DNA of 41,670 bases from an uncultured Ruminococcus sp. (GTDB lineage Bacteria; Bacillota; Clostridia; Oscillospirales; Acutalibacteraceae), in contig CADBHB010000012.1 in the NCBI GenBank assembly GCA_902794395.1, positions 1 through 41,670 of the forward strand, given 5' to 3'. A program made the translations under genes and the position numbers. Below the pieces are notes generated by a model that was given only the letters and a program-made list of their open reading frames with translations, searched no databases and was not told the DNA's origin. Shown here piece after piece: positions 14,171 to 23,114 of the stretch. The number at the start of each line of letters is the position of its first letter. The first letter of the stretch is position 1.

Positions 14171-15562
14171 ATGAATATCGCAACCAAAGATTTTTTTGAT
14201 TCAGTCAAGGGAAAAACTGTCGCCTTTATCGGCATTGGCACCAGTAATCTGCCGCTGATAAAGCAGTTTGCCGAAAAGGGCGCCAAGGTGCTCGCCTGCG
14301 ACCGCAAGGACCTTGAGTCGCTGGGTGAAAACGGCGTGCTCGCCAAGGAATACGGCGCTCAGCTCATCCTCGGCGACGACTATCTAAGCAACATCCGTGC
14401 CGACATAGTCTTTCGCAGCCCTGGCACGCCGTTTTACAAGGAGGAGCTTGTAGCTCTGAGGGAAAACGGCGCTGTGCTTACCTCCGAGATGGAGGTGTTC
14501 TTTGACCTCTGCCGCTGCAACACCATAGCGGTGACCGGCTCGGACGGCAAGACCACCACAACCACCATCATATCCGAAATGCTCAAGGCTGCGGGCAAGA
14601 CAGTCCACCTCGGCGGCAACATCGGCAAGCCCCTGCTGCCCGAGATAGAGACCGTTTCTCCCGAGGACTGGGCGGTGGTGGAGCTGTCGAGCTTCCAGCT
14701 TATTTCGATGCGCAAAAGCCCCGACATAGCTGTAGTCACCAATTTAGCGCCCAACCACCTCGACATCCACAAGGATATGCAGGAGTATATCGACTCCAAA
14801 AAGAACATAGTGCTGCACCAAAACGCCTTTTCCAAGGCGGTGCTCAACCTCGATAACGAGATAGCCGACGGCTTCTCGGACAGCGTGCGCGGCAGGCTGG
14901 CGAAGTTTTCGGTAAAGCAAAAGCTGTTTAACGGCGCGTATCTCGACGGCACCAAGCTGGTTTACAGCGACTACGGCAACGTGACCGAGATAATGGATTA
15001 CCGCGACATCAAGATACCCGGCATGCACAATGTGGAAAACTACCTTGCCGCCATCGCCGCGGTGTGGGGCATAGTGGATGCGGACACCATAGTAAAGGTC
15101 GCCAAGACCTTCGGCGGCGTGGCTCACCGCGCGGAATTTGTGCGCGAATACAAGGGGGTCAGGTACTACAATGACTCCATCGCCTCCAGCCCCACAAGAA
15201 CGGCGCTGGGCACACTGTCGCTCTATGACGAAAAAATCATCATCATCGCGGGCGGCTATGACAAGCACATCCCGTATGAGCCGCTGGGTCCCGTCATCAA
15301 CAACAAGGTAAAGACGCTCATCCTCCTCGGCGACACCGCGCCCAAGATAGAGGCGGCGGTAAAGGGCGCCGATAACTACGATCCGGACGCTATCACCATA
15401 ATCAACGTTTCAAACATGGAGGAGGCGGTAGCTGCCGCGACTGAGCACGCGCAGAAGGGCGACATCGTCTCGCTGTCACCCGCGAGCGCCAGCTTCGGGC
15501 TGTACAGGAATTTTGAGGAAAGAGGAAATCACTTCAAATCCATAGTAAACGGATTGGAGTAA
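14171..15562 (+). CDS. murD: UDP-N-acetylmuramoyl-L-alanine:D-glutamate ligase
   Basis: Cytoplasmic Mur ligase that adds D-glutamate to UDP-MurNAc-L-Ala with ATP in peptidoglycan synthesis. The 463-residue length is normal. Domain 1 starts with KGKTVAFIGIGTSNLPLIKQ (about 13-32); the ATP loop is TGSDGKTTTTT (122-132); the central domain has LSSFQL and TNLAPNHLDIH; domain 3 carries YNDSIASSPTRT and the closing LSPASASFGLYRNFEERGNH. ATG 14171 has AGAGGGA upstream; in-frame upstream codons lie in the promoter. It heads a five-gene run with short gaps; apart from murD the genes are not cell-wall genes, though the peptidases could act on peptides. Confidence 0.95.
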   Translation: MNIATKDFFDSVKGKTVAFIGIGTSNLPLIKQFAEKGAKVLACDRKDLESLGENGVLAKEYGAQLILGDDYLSNIRADIVFRSPGTPFYKEELVALRENGAVLTSEMEVFFDLCRCNTIAVTGSDGKTTTTTIISEMLKAAGKTVHLGGNIGKPLLPEIETVSPEDWAVVELSSFQLISMRKSPDIAVVTNLAPNHLDIHKDMQEYIDSKKNIVLHQNAFSKAVLNLDNEIADGFSDSVRGRLAKFSVKQKLFNGAYLDGTKLVYSDYGNVTEIMDYRDIKIPGMHNVENYLAAIAAVWGIVDADTIVKVAKTFGGVAHRAEFVREYKGVRYYNDSIASSPTRTALGTLSLYDEKIIIIAGGYDKHIPYEPLGPVINNKVKTLILLGDTAPKIEAAVKGADNYDPDAITIINVSNMEEAVAAATEHAQKGDIVSLSPASASFGLYRNFEERGNHFKSIVNGLE

Positions 15563-15568
15563 GCGAAT

Positions 15569-16579
15569 ATGAATTTAAGATCCGTATTATTTGAACTCTG
15601 TGCCGCCCACGGCGTTTCGGGCGGCGAGGCGGCGGTGCATCATGTGGTGGAGCGGCACCTTAAAGCGCCCTGCCGCACCGATAACTGCGGCAATCTTTAC
15701 GCGGTGCTCGGAAACGAAAACGCCTCCAAAACCATCTTGCTTGACGCTCACCTCGACCGCATCGGCTTTATGATAACCGATATAAACGAATCGGGCTTCG
15801 TAAAGATAGACAAGGTGGGCGGCGTCGACGCGCGCGTGCTTCAGGACGCCGTGCTTCAAGACGAAAACGGCCTAAAGGGCACGGTTTGCTGTCTGCCGCC
15901 GCATTTGACCGACGGCAAGGAGGACAAGGCGACGCCGCTTTCAAAGACATGGGTGGACTTCGGCTTGCCCGCCGAGGAGGTCATGCGCCGGCTCAAACCC
16001 GGCGATACCCTCACCTTCGCCGCGCAGCCGCAAATGCTGCTGGGCGACAGGATTACTTCTCCCGCGCTTGACGACCGCTGCGGCGTGGCGGCGCTGTTGC
16101 GCGCAGCGGAGCTTATCGACACCGCACACTACCGCGTGGTACTGCTGTTCAGCACGCAGGAGGAGACCTTCGGCACAGGCGCAAAAACGGGAGCTTTTAC
16201 CCTTGACGCCGATGAGGCGATAGCCGTGGACGTCAGCTTTGCCGCGCAGCCCGATGTGTCGGGGCAGTACGGCAAGATCTCTCTCGGCAAGGGTCCGATG
16301 ATCTGCCTGTCGCCTGTGACGGACAGAGCTATGTCACAAAAGCTTAAGGCGCTTGCCAAGGAGCGGGACATCCCCTTCCAGCTCGAGCCTATCTCCGGCA
16401 CTACGGGCACCGACGGCGACCACATCGCCGTTAGCAAAAGCGGAGTGAAGACCGCTGTGGTGTCGATACCTCAGCGTTATATGCACACGCCCGCCGAGGT
16501 CATCTCGCTTGCGGACGTCGAAAACACGGCAGTGCTGCTTGCCGCCTATATCAACTGCGGAGGTGCTTACCATGATTGA
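15569..16579 (+). CDS. M42 family metallopeptidase (first of a tandem pair)
   Basis: A 336-residue cytosolic aminopeptidase of the M42 (FrvX/TET) family, which forms large self-compartmented particles and trims peptides. All five metal ligands and the catalytic Glu seem present: His61 and Asp63 in DAHLDRIG, Asp168 in ALDDR, Glu198-Glu199 in STQEET, Asp221, His306 in YMHTP. It sits 6 bases after murD and overlaps the second M42 gene by 8 bases. The central insert (about residues 100-150) is shorter on glycine and differs clearly from its neighbour, so the pair is an old duplication or two family branches, perhaps giving hetero-oligomers. Confidence 0.9.
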   Translation: MNLRSVLFELCAAHGVSGGEAAVHHVVERHLKAPCRTDNCGNLYAVLGNENASKTILLDAHLDRIGFMITDINESGFVKIDKVGGVDARVLQDAVLQDENGLKGTVCCLPPHLTDGKEDKATPLSKTWVDFGLPAEEVMRRLKPGDTLTFAAQPQMLLGDRITSPALDDRCGVAALLRAAELIDTAHYRVVLLFSTQEETFGTGAKTGAFTLDADEAIAVDVSFAAQPDVSGQYGKISLGKGPMICLSPVTDRAMSQKLKALAKERDIPFQLEPISGTTGTDGDHIAVSKSGVKTAVVSIPQRYMHTPAEVISLADVENTAVLLAAYINCGGAYHD

Positions 16580-17606
16580 CCATTCATTGTTGCGGCGCCT
16601 GTGCGAGGCAAAGGGCATCTCGGGCGACGAGGGAGCTGTGCGTGACATCATCATAGAGGAGATAAAGGGATTCGCCGATCACCGCGTGGACGCCCTTGGG
16701 AATATCCTTGTGCATAAAAAGGGAAGAAAGCCCGCCAAAGCGCGGCTGATGCTCTCGGCTCATATGGACGAGGTCGGCTTGATGGTGACCGACGTTACCT
16801 CGGACGGCTTCTTAAAGTTTGACGAGGTGGGCGGCATCGACAGGCGCGTGCTCATCGGCAAGCAGGTCACGGTGGGCAAAAACAACGTTATGGGCGTTAT
16901 CGGCGTAAAGCCGGTTCACCTTTGCAAGGGGGAGGAGAGCCTTTCCATCCCCGAATACGGCGAGATGTACATCGACATCGGCGCCGACAGCATGGAGCAG
17001 GCGCTGGAGGCGGTTGGCCCGGGCGACAGCGTCAGCTATGTTTCCGAGTACAGACAAAACGGCTATACAATAGCTTCCAAGGCGATAGACGACCGCTTCG
17101 GCTGCTATGTGCTTATACAGCTAATAAAAAGCGATCTTGAATATGACACCGACTTCGTGTTCGCCGTTCAGGAGGAGGTCGGTCTGCGCGGCGCAAAGGT
17201 CGCCGCTTACACCGTTGACCCGCAGTTCGCGCTGGTGGTCGAGACGACAACCTCCGCCGAGATACCCGAGGTGGAGCAGTCAAAGCAGGTCTGCCGTTTG
17301 GGCGAGGGCGCGGTGATCTCGGTGATGGACAGACGCACTATCTACGACAAAGAAATGGTGCGCCTGGCGCTCGATACCGCCGAAGAAATCGGCGTCAAGG
17401 CTCAACTCAAGCGCGCCGTAGCGGGCGGCAACGACGCCGGCGCCATCCATCAAAGCCGAGGCGGCGTGCGCACTCTGGCGGTGTCGCTCGGCTGCCGCTA
17501 TCTGCACGCGCCCGACACGGTGGCGTCTGCGGCGGACTGCGAAAGCGTTTCGGCGCTGGTTTCGGCGCTGAGTGAAAAAATCTCGGGAGGAGAGCTGAAC
17601 GGATGA
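16572..17606 (+). CDS. M42 family metallopeptidase (second of a tandem pair)
   Basis: A 344-residue M42 aminopeptidase. Ligands visible are His64 and Asp66 (SAHMDEVGL), Asp173 (AIDDR), Glu201-Glu202 (VQEEVGLRGA), Glu224 (VVETT) in place of the more common Asp, and His312 (YLHAPD). ATG 16572 follows GGAGG at about 8 bases; upstream in-frame codons lie inside the previous gene. Its end overlaps the next gene by 4 bases. Substrate range unknown; deblocking aminopeptidase or glutamyl aminopeptidase are the usual alternatives. Confidence 0.92.
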   Translation: MIDHSLLRRLCEAKGISGDEGAVRDIIIEEIKGFADHRVDALGNILVHKKGRKPAKARLMLSAHMDEVGLMVTDVTSDGFLKFDEVGGIDRRVLIGKQVTVGKNNVMGVIGVKPVHLCKGEESLSIPEYGEMYIDIGADSMEQALEAVGPGDSVSYVSEYRQNGYTIASKAIDDRFGCYVLIQLIKSDLEYDTDFVFAVQEEVGLRGAKVAAYTVDPQFALVVETTTSAEIPEVEQSKQVCRLGEGAVISVMDRRTIYDKEMVRLALDTAEEIGVKAQLKRAVAGGNDAGAIHQSRGGVRTLAVSLGCRYLHAPDTVASAADCESVSALVSALSEKISGGELNG

Positions 17607-18376
17607 TACTCACGTCCGGGGAAACACCCGATTTTGTCGGTATGCTTACGCGGCTTTCGGGCAAAAACCCCTTTGCCTGCCGTATTCTGTCGCTTTATAA
17701 CAGCTATGATCCCGACCTTGCCTTTGTAGATTACTGGATGACCGCCGACGCGCACGGTGTGTGCAGCGGAGCGATAGCCCGCAACGGCTCCAACTTTATT
17801 CTGTTGCTCACACCCGAGAGCGATCTTGAGGAGATCTCCTCCTTCATGCGCGTGTCGGGCGCTGCGGGTATACTGCTCGACGGCTCCTACCGTCTTGACT
17901 TCTCCGGCGCAGAAACCACCGGTGTGCTTATGAAGCGCACTCAGGCGGTGGTCGAGGAGGAGTCGGAGGTCGGCTGTTTTGTCGCGCCCGAAATAAGGGA
18001 CGTGTACGAGCTTATCGTGAAATGCGCGGGCGAGGGCTTTAAGCCGCCCGCTTTTGAGGATTTTTATGTGGACGTCAATCATAAGCTGCGCCACGGCGCC
18101 GCGCGGCTTGTGGGCTTGTCCGAAGGGGACAGGCTTGCCGCCGCCGCTATGACGGTAGCCGAATGTGCCGGAGGAGCGGTGCTGGGCGCGGTCGCCTGTG
18201 ACCCCGAATATCGCCGCAAGGGCTGCGGTTCGGCGGTGGTGTGCCGTTTGGTCAACGCCCTTACCGCTGAGAACAAGACCGTTTTTCTGCACCGCGCGCA
18301 AAACGCCAACGCGGGTTTTTATAACAGGCTCGGCTTTGAGGAATGCGGCACCTGGCGCGAATACAGCTCACAATGA
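17603..18376 (+). CDS. GNAT-domain protein
   Basis: A 257-residue protein whose C-terminal half is a GNAT fold: VLGAVACDPEYRRKGCGSAV (about residues 193-212) carries the acetyl-CoA loop RRKGCGS, followed by ENKTVFLHRAQNANAGFYNRLGFEECG, motif B with N-x-G-F-Y-x-x-x-G-F. The N-terminal half (about 1-130) looks like a second, degenerate acetyltransferase-like domain without a loop. The start ATG overlaps the M42 stop (ATGA), so it is translationally coupled to the peptidases. Acceptor unknown. Confidence 0.82.
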   Translation: MILTSGETPDFVGMLTRLSGKNPFACRILSLYNSYDPDLAFVDYWMTADAHGVCSGAIARNGSNFILLLTPESDLEEISSFMRVSGAAGILLDGSYRLDFSGAETTGVLMKRTQAVVEEESEVGCFVAPEIRDVYELIVKCAGEGFKPPAFEDFYVDVNHKLRHGAARLVGLSEGDRLAAAAMTVAECAGGAVLGAVACDPEYRRKGCGSAVVCRLVNALTAENKTVFLHRAQNANAGFYNRLGFEECGTWREYSSQ

Positions 18377-18397
18377 TTAATTACGGAGAGTGAAGGA

Positions 18398-19666
18398 TTG
18401 AACTTTTTTGATATAGACGCCCGCGTGCTTGAAGCCGCCGATAAGGCGATGTCACTGTGCGCGGACAGGCTTAGAGAGATAGAGGACATTCAGGAATACA
18501 ACCAAATAAAAATGATAAAGGCTTTTCAGGACGCTGGCGTTCGGGAAAGCTGTTTCAGCGGTTCCACCGGTTACGGCTACGACGATTCAGGCCGCGACGC
18601 CCTCGACCGCGTATACGCCTATGTGTTTGACGCGGAGGACGCGCTGGTAAGGCATAATTTTGTAAGCGGCACCCACGCTCTGACCGTGGCGCTCTTCGGC
18701 GTGCTGCGCCCGGGCGACACCATGCTCAGCGTGACAGGTATGCCGTATGACACCATCCGCTCAGCCATCGGCATCGAGGGGGACTACCCGGGTTCGCTCA
18801 AGGATTTCGGCATACGATTTGACATGACGGAGCTGCTGCCCGACGGCACGCCCGACTACGCGCAGATAGGCAAAGACATAGCGGAAAAGCAGCCCGAGAT
18901 GGTGTATATTCAGCGTTCGCGCGGTTACAGCACTCGCCCTACGCTTACTTGGCGCGAGATAAAAAAGCTGTGCGACATAGCAAAAAAAGCCTCGCCCCGT
19001 TCTGTTATTATGCTCGACAACTGCTATGGCGAGTTCGTGGACAAGGTCGAGCCCCTGACCGTCGGAGTCGATCTGATGGCGGGTTCGCTCATTAAAAACG
19101 CGGGCGGCGGCATAGCGCCCACGGGCGGATATATCGCGGGCAAGCGCCGTTTGGTAGAGATGTGCGCCTACCGTCTTACCACCCCGGGCACGGGCAAGGA
19201 GATAGGAGCCACGCTAAACCAGAACCGCGAGCTGTTTATGGGCGCGTATCACGCGCCGCACGTCACGGGCGAGGCGCTCAAGACCGCTGTGTTCGCCTCA
19301 GCCTTGTTTGAGATACTCGGCTTTGACACCGCGCCCAAGTACAGCGATCCGCGCGGCGACATAATCCAGCTCATCATGCTTGAAAACGAGGAGCGCCTCT
19401 GCAAATTCTGCGAGGGCATACAATCAGGCTCGGCAGTTGACAGCTTTGTCGTGCCCGTGCCCTCAGATATGCCGGGCTACGAAAGCAAGGTAATAATGGC
19501 GGCGGGAGCGTTCACGCTGGGCAGCTCCATCGAGCTTTCCGCCGACGCGCCGCTGCGCGAGCCATACGCGGTGTGGATGCAGGGCGGACTTAACTTTCAC
19601 GGCGGCAAGCTGGGCGTTATGCTGGCGGCGGACAAGATATTAAGGACAGAACAAAACGCTGTATAG
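18398..19666 (+). CDS. Methionine gamma-lyase-family PLP enzyme (aluminium-resistance type)
   Basis: A 422-residue fold-type I PLP enzyme of the group annotated as methionine gamma-lyase family or aluminium resistance protein. PLP Lys233 is in AGSLIKNAGGGIAPTGGY, preceded by Asp207 in MLDNCYGEF; FVSGTHALTVALFGVLRPGD (about 88-107) is the cofactor phosphate region. The start is TTG 18398 with GAAGGA close by and GGAGAG further up. It lies 21 bases after the GNAT gene and is the last of the murD run. In many Firmicutes this gene sits near miaA/hfq or lexA; here it does not. The true reaction in this subgroup is not settled. Confidence 0.88.
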   Translation: MNFFDIDARVLEAADKAMSLCADRLREIEDIQEYNQIKMIKAFQDAGVRESCFSGSTGYGYDDSGRDALDRVYAYVFDAEDALVRHNFVSGTHALTVALFGVLRPGDTMLSVTGMPYDTIRSAIGIEGDYPGSLKDFGIRFDMTELLPDGTPDYAQIGKDIAEKQPEMVYIQRSRGYSTRPTLTWREIKKLCDIAKKASPRSVIMLDNCYGEFVDKVEPLTVGVDLMAGSLIKNAGGGIAPTGGYIAGKRRLVEMCAYRLTTPGTGKEIGATLNQNRELFMGAYHAPHVTGEALKTAVFASALFEILGFDTAPKYSDPRGDIIQLIMLENEERLCKFCEGIQSGSAVDSFVVPVPSDMPGYESKVIMAAGAFTLGSSIELSADAPLREPYAVWMQGGLNFHGGKLGVMLAADKILRTEQNAV

Positions 19667-19708
19667 TCAGAACTGTTCATCAAAAAGGTATCAGTTTTTT
19701 AAACTATA

Positions 19709-19737
19709 TTGCAATCATGTACAAAATGTGATACAAT
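19709..19737 (+). promoter_or_regulatory. Promoter of the zinc-ribbon membrane protein gene
   Basis: TTGCAA (19709-19714), 17-base spacer, TACAAT (19732-19737). The GGAGGG ribosome site follows near 19767. Confidence 0.55.
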
Positions 19738-19778
19738 AAACTTGAAAATTTGTAAACACTATAGATGGAGGGTTTATT

Positions 19779-21014
19779 ATGTTTTGTCCGAAATGTGGTT
19801 CTCCTCTGGAGAGCGACGCAAAGTTTTGTCCCAAATGCGGAGCGTCGGTCGCGGAACAGGCAGTTAAGGCATCTGCGCCGGACGTTGATCGCACTGTAGC
19901 CGCCGATGGTCCTGAATATGTCGCGCCAGGCAAGACTTATCAGCAGGCTGTACCACCGCAGGCTTCTCAGTATTCGCAGACGCCGCCTCAGCCCGCGCCG
20001 CCTCAGCCCGCGCCGCCTCAGCCCGCACCGCCTCAGCCCGCACCCGGGCAGAATTACTACACAGGCGCGCGGCAAACGCCTCCGAACAGACCGCCTCAGC
20101 CCACGGCTAAGAGGGCTTTGGCTCAGTACGAAAAGCCTTCTGTTGCCGCCCGTATCCTGTCTGTCTTTATTTGTATCCTTATTTTCAGCTTCTCCTCATC
20201 CATTGTGATGATAGGCGTTGTCCGCTCGAATTTCAGCGAGGAAAGCATCCGCCAAAAGATGAACAAGGGCGAAATTTCCACCCTTACCTTAAAAGACAAC
20301 GGCAACGAAAAAAAGCTTCCCTCGTTCGTGATTGACAATGTCAACCAGAAGCTTTTGGATCAGTTCAACATCACCGAAGAGTCCGTCTCAGGGATACTCG
20401 ACAGCGAGGAAGTAAAGGGTTTGGTAGGCGATCTTATGATAGATTACGCCAAGCTGTTCGTGTTCGGCGAATCTACCGAACACCTCAACGAGGACATGAT
20501 AGTAAGCGATATACGCAGTCTTGACCCGCTGGTGTACAGAAGGACAGGCTACAGCTTCACAAATGATGATTACAACTACATCCGTAACGAGATGCGCGAT
20601 AAAGGGAAACTGAGTTTTCTGTCCGAGGAGGGCATAAAGGAGACCATAGGCGTCAGCCCTAAGCTTATCTCCTTCAACTTCTCTATCCCGATGATGATAA
20701 TATACATCGTGCTTGACATCGGCTTGCTGTTCCTGCTGCTGCTGTGCAACCGCTGGCGCATAAAGTCCGTGATAGGCTATCTGGGCGTGACCCTGATGGT
20801 ACTGGGCGGCGCCATGCTTATCACCGCTTTGATGGCGCTGATCTTCTCGCTGGTATTCGACATCTTCCTGCTGGCGGCTATTTTGAAGGGTATCGCCACC
20901 GGCTACCTTATCGCGGGAATCCTCTTCTTTGCTACCGGTCTTTTGTTTGTGATAGTAAAGGTCGTTTTAAAGAAAAACGAGATCCGTCAGCCCAATGCTT
21001 TGGGCTTTATGTAA
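19779..21014 (+). CDS. Zinc-ribbon membrane protein with Pro-rich linker
   Basis: A 411-residue protein of unknown function. Residues 1-24 are a zinc ribbon (FCPKCGSPL and KFCPKCGAS, two CxxC pairs). Residues about 45-112 are a low-complexity Pro/Gln/Ala linker with four PQPAP repeats. A membrane helix follows at about 124-148; then comes a polar, probably extracytoplasmic domain (about 150-300) and three C-terminal hydrophobic segments (about 305-395). This build of cytosolic ribbon, linker and membrane part is common in Clostridia. It is monocistronic with its own promoter and a terminator shared with the V-ATPase operon. Confidence 0.8.
   Translation: MFCPKCGSPLESDAKFCPKCGASVAEQAVKASAPDVDRTVAADGPEYVAPGKTYQQAVPPQASQYSQTPPQPAPPQPAPPQPAPPQPAPGQNYYTGARQTPPNRPPQPTAKRALAQYEKPSVAARILSVFICILIFSFSSSIVMIGVVRSNFSEESIRQKMNKGEISTLTLKDNGNEKKLPSFVIDNVNQKLLDQFNITEESVSGILDSEEVKGLVGDLMIDYAKLFVFGESTEHLNEDMIVSDIRSLDPLVYRRTGYSFTNDDYNYIRNEMRDKGKLSFLSEEGIKETIGVSPKLISFNFSIPMMIIYIVLDIGLLFLLLLCNRWRIKSVIGYLGVTLMVLGGAMLITALMALIFSLVFDIFLLAAILKGIATGYLIAGILFFATGLLFVIVKVVLKKNEIRQPNALGFM
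19984..20045 (+). repeat. 15-base tandem repeat coding PQPAP
   Basis: About four copies of CCTCAGCCCGCRCCG in tandem, in frame with the Pro-rich linker; the last two copies carry CA in place of CG. Copy number probably varies between strains. Confidence 0.8.
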
Positions 21015-21029
21015 GACAAAGTAACATAA

Positions 21030-21075
21030 AACGCGGAAGCGACACCTTAGGTGCTGCTTCCGCGTTACTGTTTTG
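21030..21075. terminator. Bidirectional terminator
   Basis: AACGCGGAAGC (21030-21040) pairs with GCTTCCGCGTT (21056-21066); the inner CACC/GGTG extends the stem. T residues follow on both strands. It closes the zinc-ribbon gene and the convergent V-ATPase operon. Confidence 0.85.
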
Positions 21076-21079
21076 CGGT

Positions 21080-21700
21080 TTATTCGCTCAGCTTGTTTCG
21101 CTTAATTACCTTTAAGCGGCTGAATTCCTCTCTGTCCTTTTCGTCCAGAGCGTCGGTGATGGTTTTGACGGTCTCCTCAAAGCGGGGGATCATAATGTTC
21201 TTTAGCGCATTGGCGCGCTTCTGCGTCTTTTTTATCGCGTCGGCAAGGCGGTAGACGCTGTTTTCTATCTCCGCCAGCTCCACGGTCAGATACTTTACTT
21301 TGGTGAAAAGCATGTATGCCTTGTCTACGTCGGAGTTGGTGGTCATCATGCCGTAGTAGGTGTATTTGCGCTCCGTTTGCTCGTCAATGGTCAAAATGGG
21401 TATCTCAACACCCATAACGCTGCGCGAGTCCAAATGAAGCCCGTCCTCGATGGGCACAGCCTTCGAGATGTCGTCGCAGAAGCCGTTGGTCACGCAGGCG
21501 GTCTGCAGGGCGATATACGCCTCCTCGTACGCCTTGTCTATCTTCTCCTGGATAGCGTTTACCTGATCTATCAGGGTCATCATTTCGCGTATGAGGATGT
21601 TGCGCTTGCGGTCGAGCAGCTCGTAGCCGTTTTTTGCGAGCGACAGCGATTTTTTTGTATTCATCAAATTGCCCTTGGTGGGCACAGCCTGAACAGCCAT
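21080..21700 (-). CDS. ntpD: V-type ATPase subunit D
   Basis: The central rotor shaft of the V-type ATPase (206 residues), two long helices that turn inside the A3B3 ring. VPTKGNLMNTKKSLSLAKNGYELLDRKRNILIRE (residues about 6-39) is the conserved opening of bacterial and archaeal subunit D, and IPRFEETVKTITDALDEKDRE near the C-terminus is the matching second helix. GGGAGG precedes ATG 21700. It is the last gene of the operon. Confidence 0.95.
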   Translation of the reverse strand: MAVQAVPTKGNLMNTKKSLSLAKNGYELLDRKRNILIREMMTLIDQVNAIQEKIDKAYEEAYIALQTACVTNGFCDDISKAVPIEDGLHLDSRSVMGVEIPILTIDEQTERKYTYYGMMTTNSDVDKAYMLFTKVKYLTVELAEIENSVYRLADAIKKTQKRANALKNIMIPRFEETVKTITDALDEKDREEFSRLKVIKRNKLSE

Positions 21701-21726
21701 AGGAACCTCCCGTTTCAGCGGTCAAC

Positions 21727-23100
21727 TCAGCCTTTGTAAAAGACGTCCAGGATCGCGTCGTCCACGCGGTCCAGCTCGGCGCGCGGCAACGAGGACAGCA
21801 GCTCCCAGCCCAAATCAAGGCTTTGCTCTATGCTGCGGTTCTCGTTGAAGCCCTGATTGACGAATCTGGATTCAAACAGCTTTCCGAATTCGATGTATTT
21901 CTTGTCGATGGGGGAAAGCTCCTCCTCGCCGATGACGCTGGCGAGCGCGCGCGCGTCTATCACCTTAGCGTACGAGGCGAAAAGCTGGTTGGCAAGCGCC
22001 TGATGATCCGCTCTGGTGTAGCCTTCGCCTATGCCGTCCTTCATAAGACGCGACAGGCTGGGCAGAACGCTTACAGGCGGATACAGCCCCTGACCCTGCA
22101 GGGCGCGGTCGAGCACTATCTGACCCTCGGTGATGTAGCCCGTAAGGTCGGGTATCGGGTGGGTAATATCGTCGTTGGGCATGGTGAGTATGGGTATCTG
22201 CGTAACAGAGCCGGGGTGACCCTTTATCATGCCCGCGCGCTCGTAAAGTGAGGCCAGGTCGGAGTAGAGATAACCGGGATAGCCTTTTCTGCCGGGTATC
22301 TCTCCCTTTGAGGAGGAGAACTCGCGCAGCGCCTCGGCGTATGAGGTCATGTCGGTCATAATGACCAGAATGTGCATATCCAGCTCAAAAGCGAGGTACT
22401 CGGCGACCGTAAGCGCGCAGCGCGGGGTAAGGGTGCGCTCGATGATGGGGTCGTTGCTGAGGTTTAGCAGCATGACGACGCGCGACAGCACTCCGCTTTC
22501 CTCAAAGCTTCTTCTGAAATACTCGGCTACGTCCTTCTGAACGCCCATGGCGGCAAACACCACGCCAAAGTTGGTGCTGTCGGCGCCGCTTATCTTAGCC
22601 TGGCGGACTATTTGTACCGCCAGATCGTTGTGGGACATGCCCGAGCCGGAAAAGATAGGCAGCTTTTGACCGCGGATAAGGGTCATAAGGGTGTCGATGG
22701 AGGATATGCCGGTGTTGATGTAGTTCTTGGGGTAGATGCGCGACACGGGGTTGATGGGCGTGCCGTTGATGTTCATTTTTTTGACAGGGAACACGTCGCC
22801 CAGACCGTCTATGGGTCTGCCCGCGCCGTCGAGCACTCTGCCGATTATCTCGGGAGAGAGGGGCATTTCCATCGGGTGACCCGTCAGGCGAGTTTTGGTG
22901 TTGGTTAGGCTGATGCCGCGGGTGCCCTCAAACACCTGCACCACTATCCTGTCGCCGTCTATCTGCACCACGCGTCCCTGTCTTGAGCTGCCGTTGTCCA
23001 GTCTTATGTCTACTATCTCTTCGTTGGAAACGCCCCTGACGCCGTCCATCACGATAAGCGAACCGTTGATTTCCTTTACGCCTACATAATCAATAATCAC
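21727..23100 (-). CDS. ntpB: V-type ATPase subunit B
   Basis: The non-catalytic nucleotide-site subunit of the A3B3 head (457 residues). [18 protein letters not shown] is the N-terminal barrel; [20 protein letters not shown] (about 148-167) is the degenerate P-loop of subunit B, lacking the [19 protein letters not shown] and [30 protein letters not shown] are the family blocks. Start GTG 23100 has AAGGAGG 9 bases upstream. The gene begins 14 bases after subunit A. Confidence 0.97.
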   Translation of the reverse strand: MIIDYVGVKEINGSLIVMDGVRGVSNEEIVDIRLDNGSSRQGRVVQIDGDRIVVQVFEGTRGISLTNTKTRLTGHPMEMPLSPEIIGRVLDGAGRPIDGLGDVFPVKKMNINGTPINPVSRIYPKNYINTGISSIDTLMTLIRGQKLPIFSGSGMSHNDLAVQIVRQAKISGADSTNFGVVFAAMGVQKDVAEYFRRSFEESGVLSRVVMLLNLSNDPIIERTLTPRCALTVAEYLAFELDMHILVIMTDMTSYAEALREFSSSKGEIPGRKGYPGYLYSDLASLYERAGMIKGHPGSVTQIPILTMPNDDITHPIPDLTGYITEGQIVLDRALQGQGLYPPVSVLPSLSRLMKDGIGEGYTRADHQALANQLFASYAKVIDARALASVIGEEELSPIDKKYIEFGKLFESRFVNQGFNENRSIEQSLDLGWELLSSLPRAELDRVDDAILDVFYKG

Positions 23101-23114
23101 AGCGCGTTTCCTCC

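Noticed and set aside
18398-19666. Cystathionine gamma-synthase or beta-lyase
   Set aside because: The motif around Lys233 (SLIKNAGGGIAPTGGY) and the length fit the separate aluminium-resistance/methionine gamma-lyase group better.
19667-19700. Terminator after the methionine gamma-lyase-like gene
   Set aside because: Only a five-base AACTG/CAGTT pairing with a large loop before a T-run is seen; too weak to list as a feature.
19984-20045. CRISPR-like or mobile repeat
   Set aside because: The 15-base units are contiguous, without spacers, in frame, and encode a Pro-rich linker.
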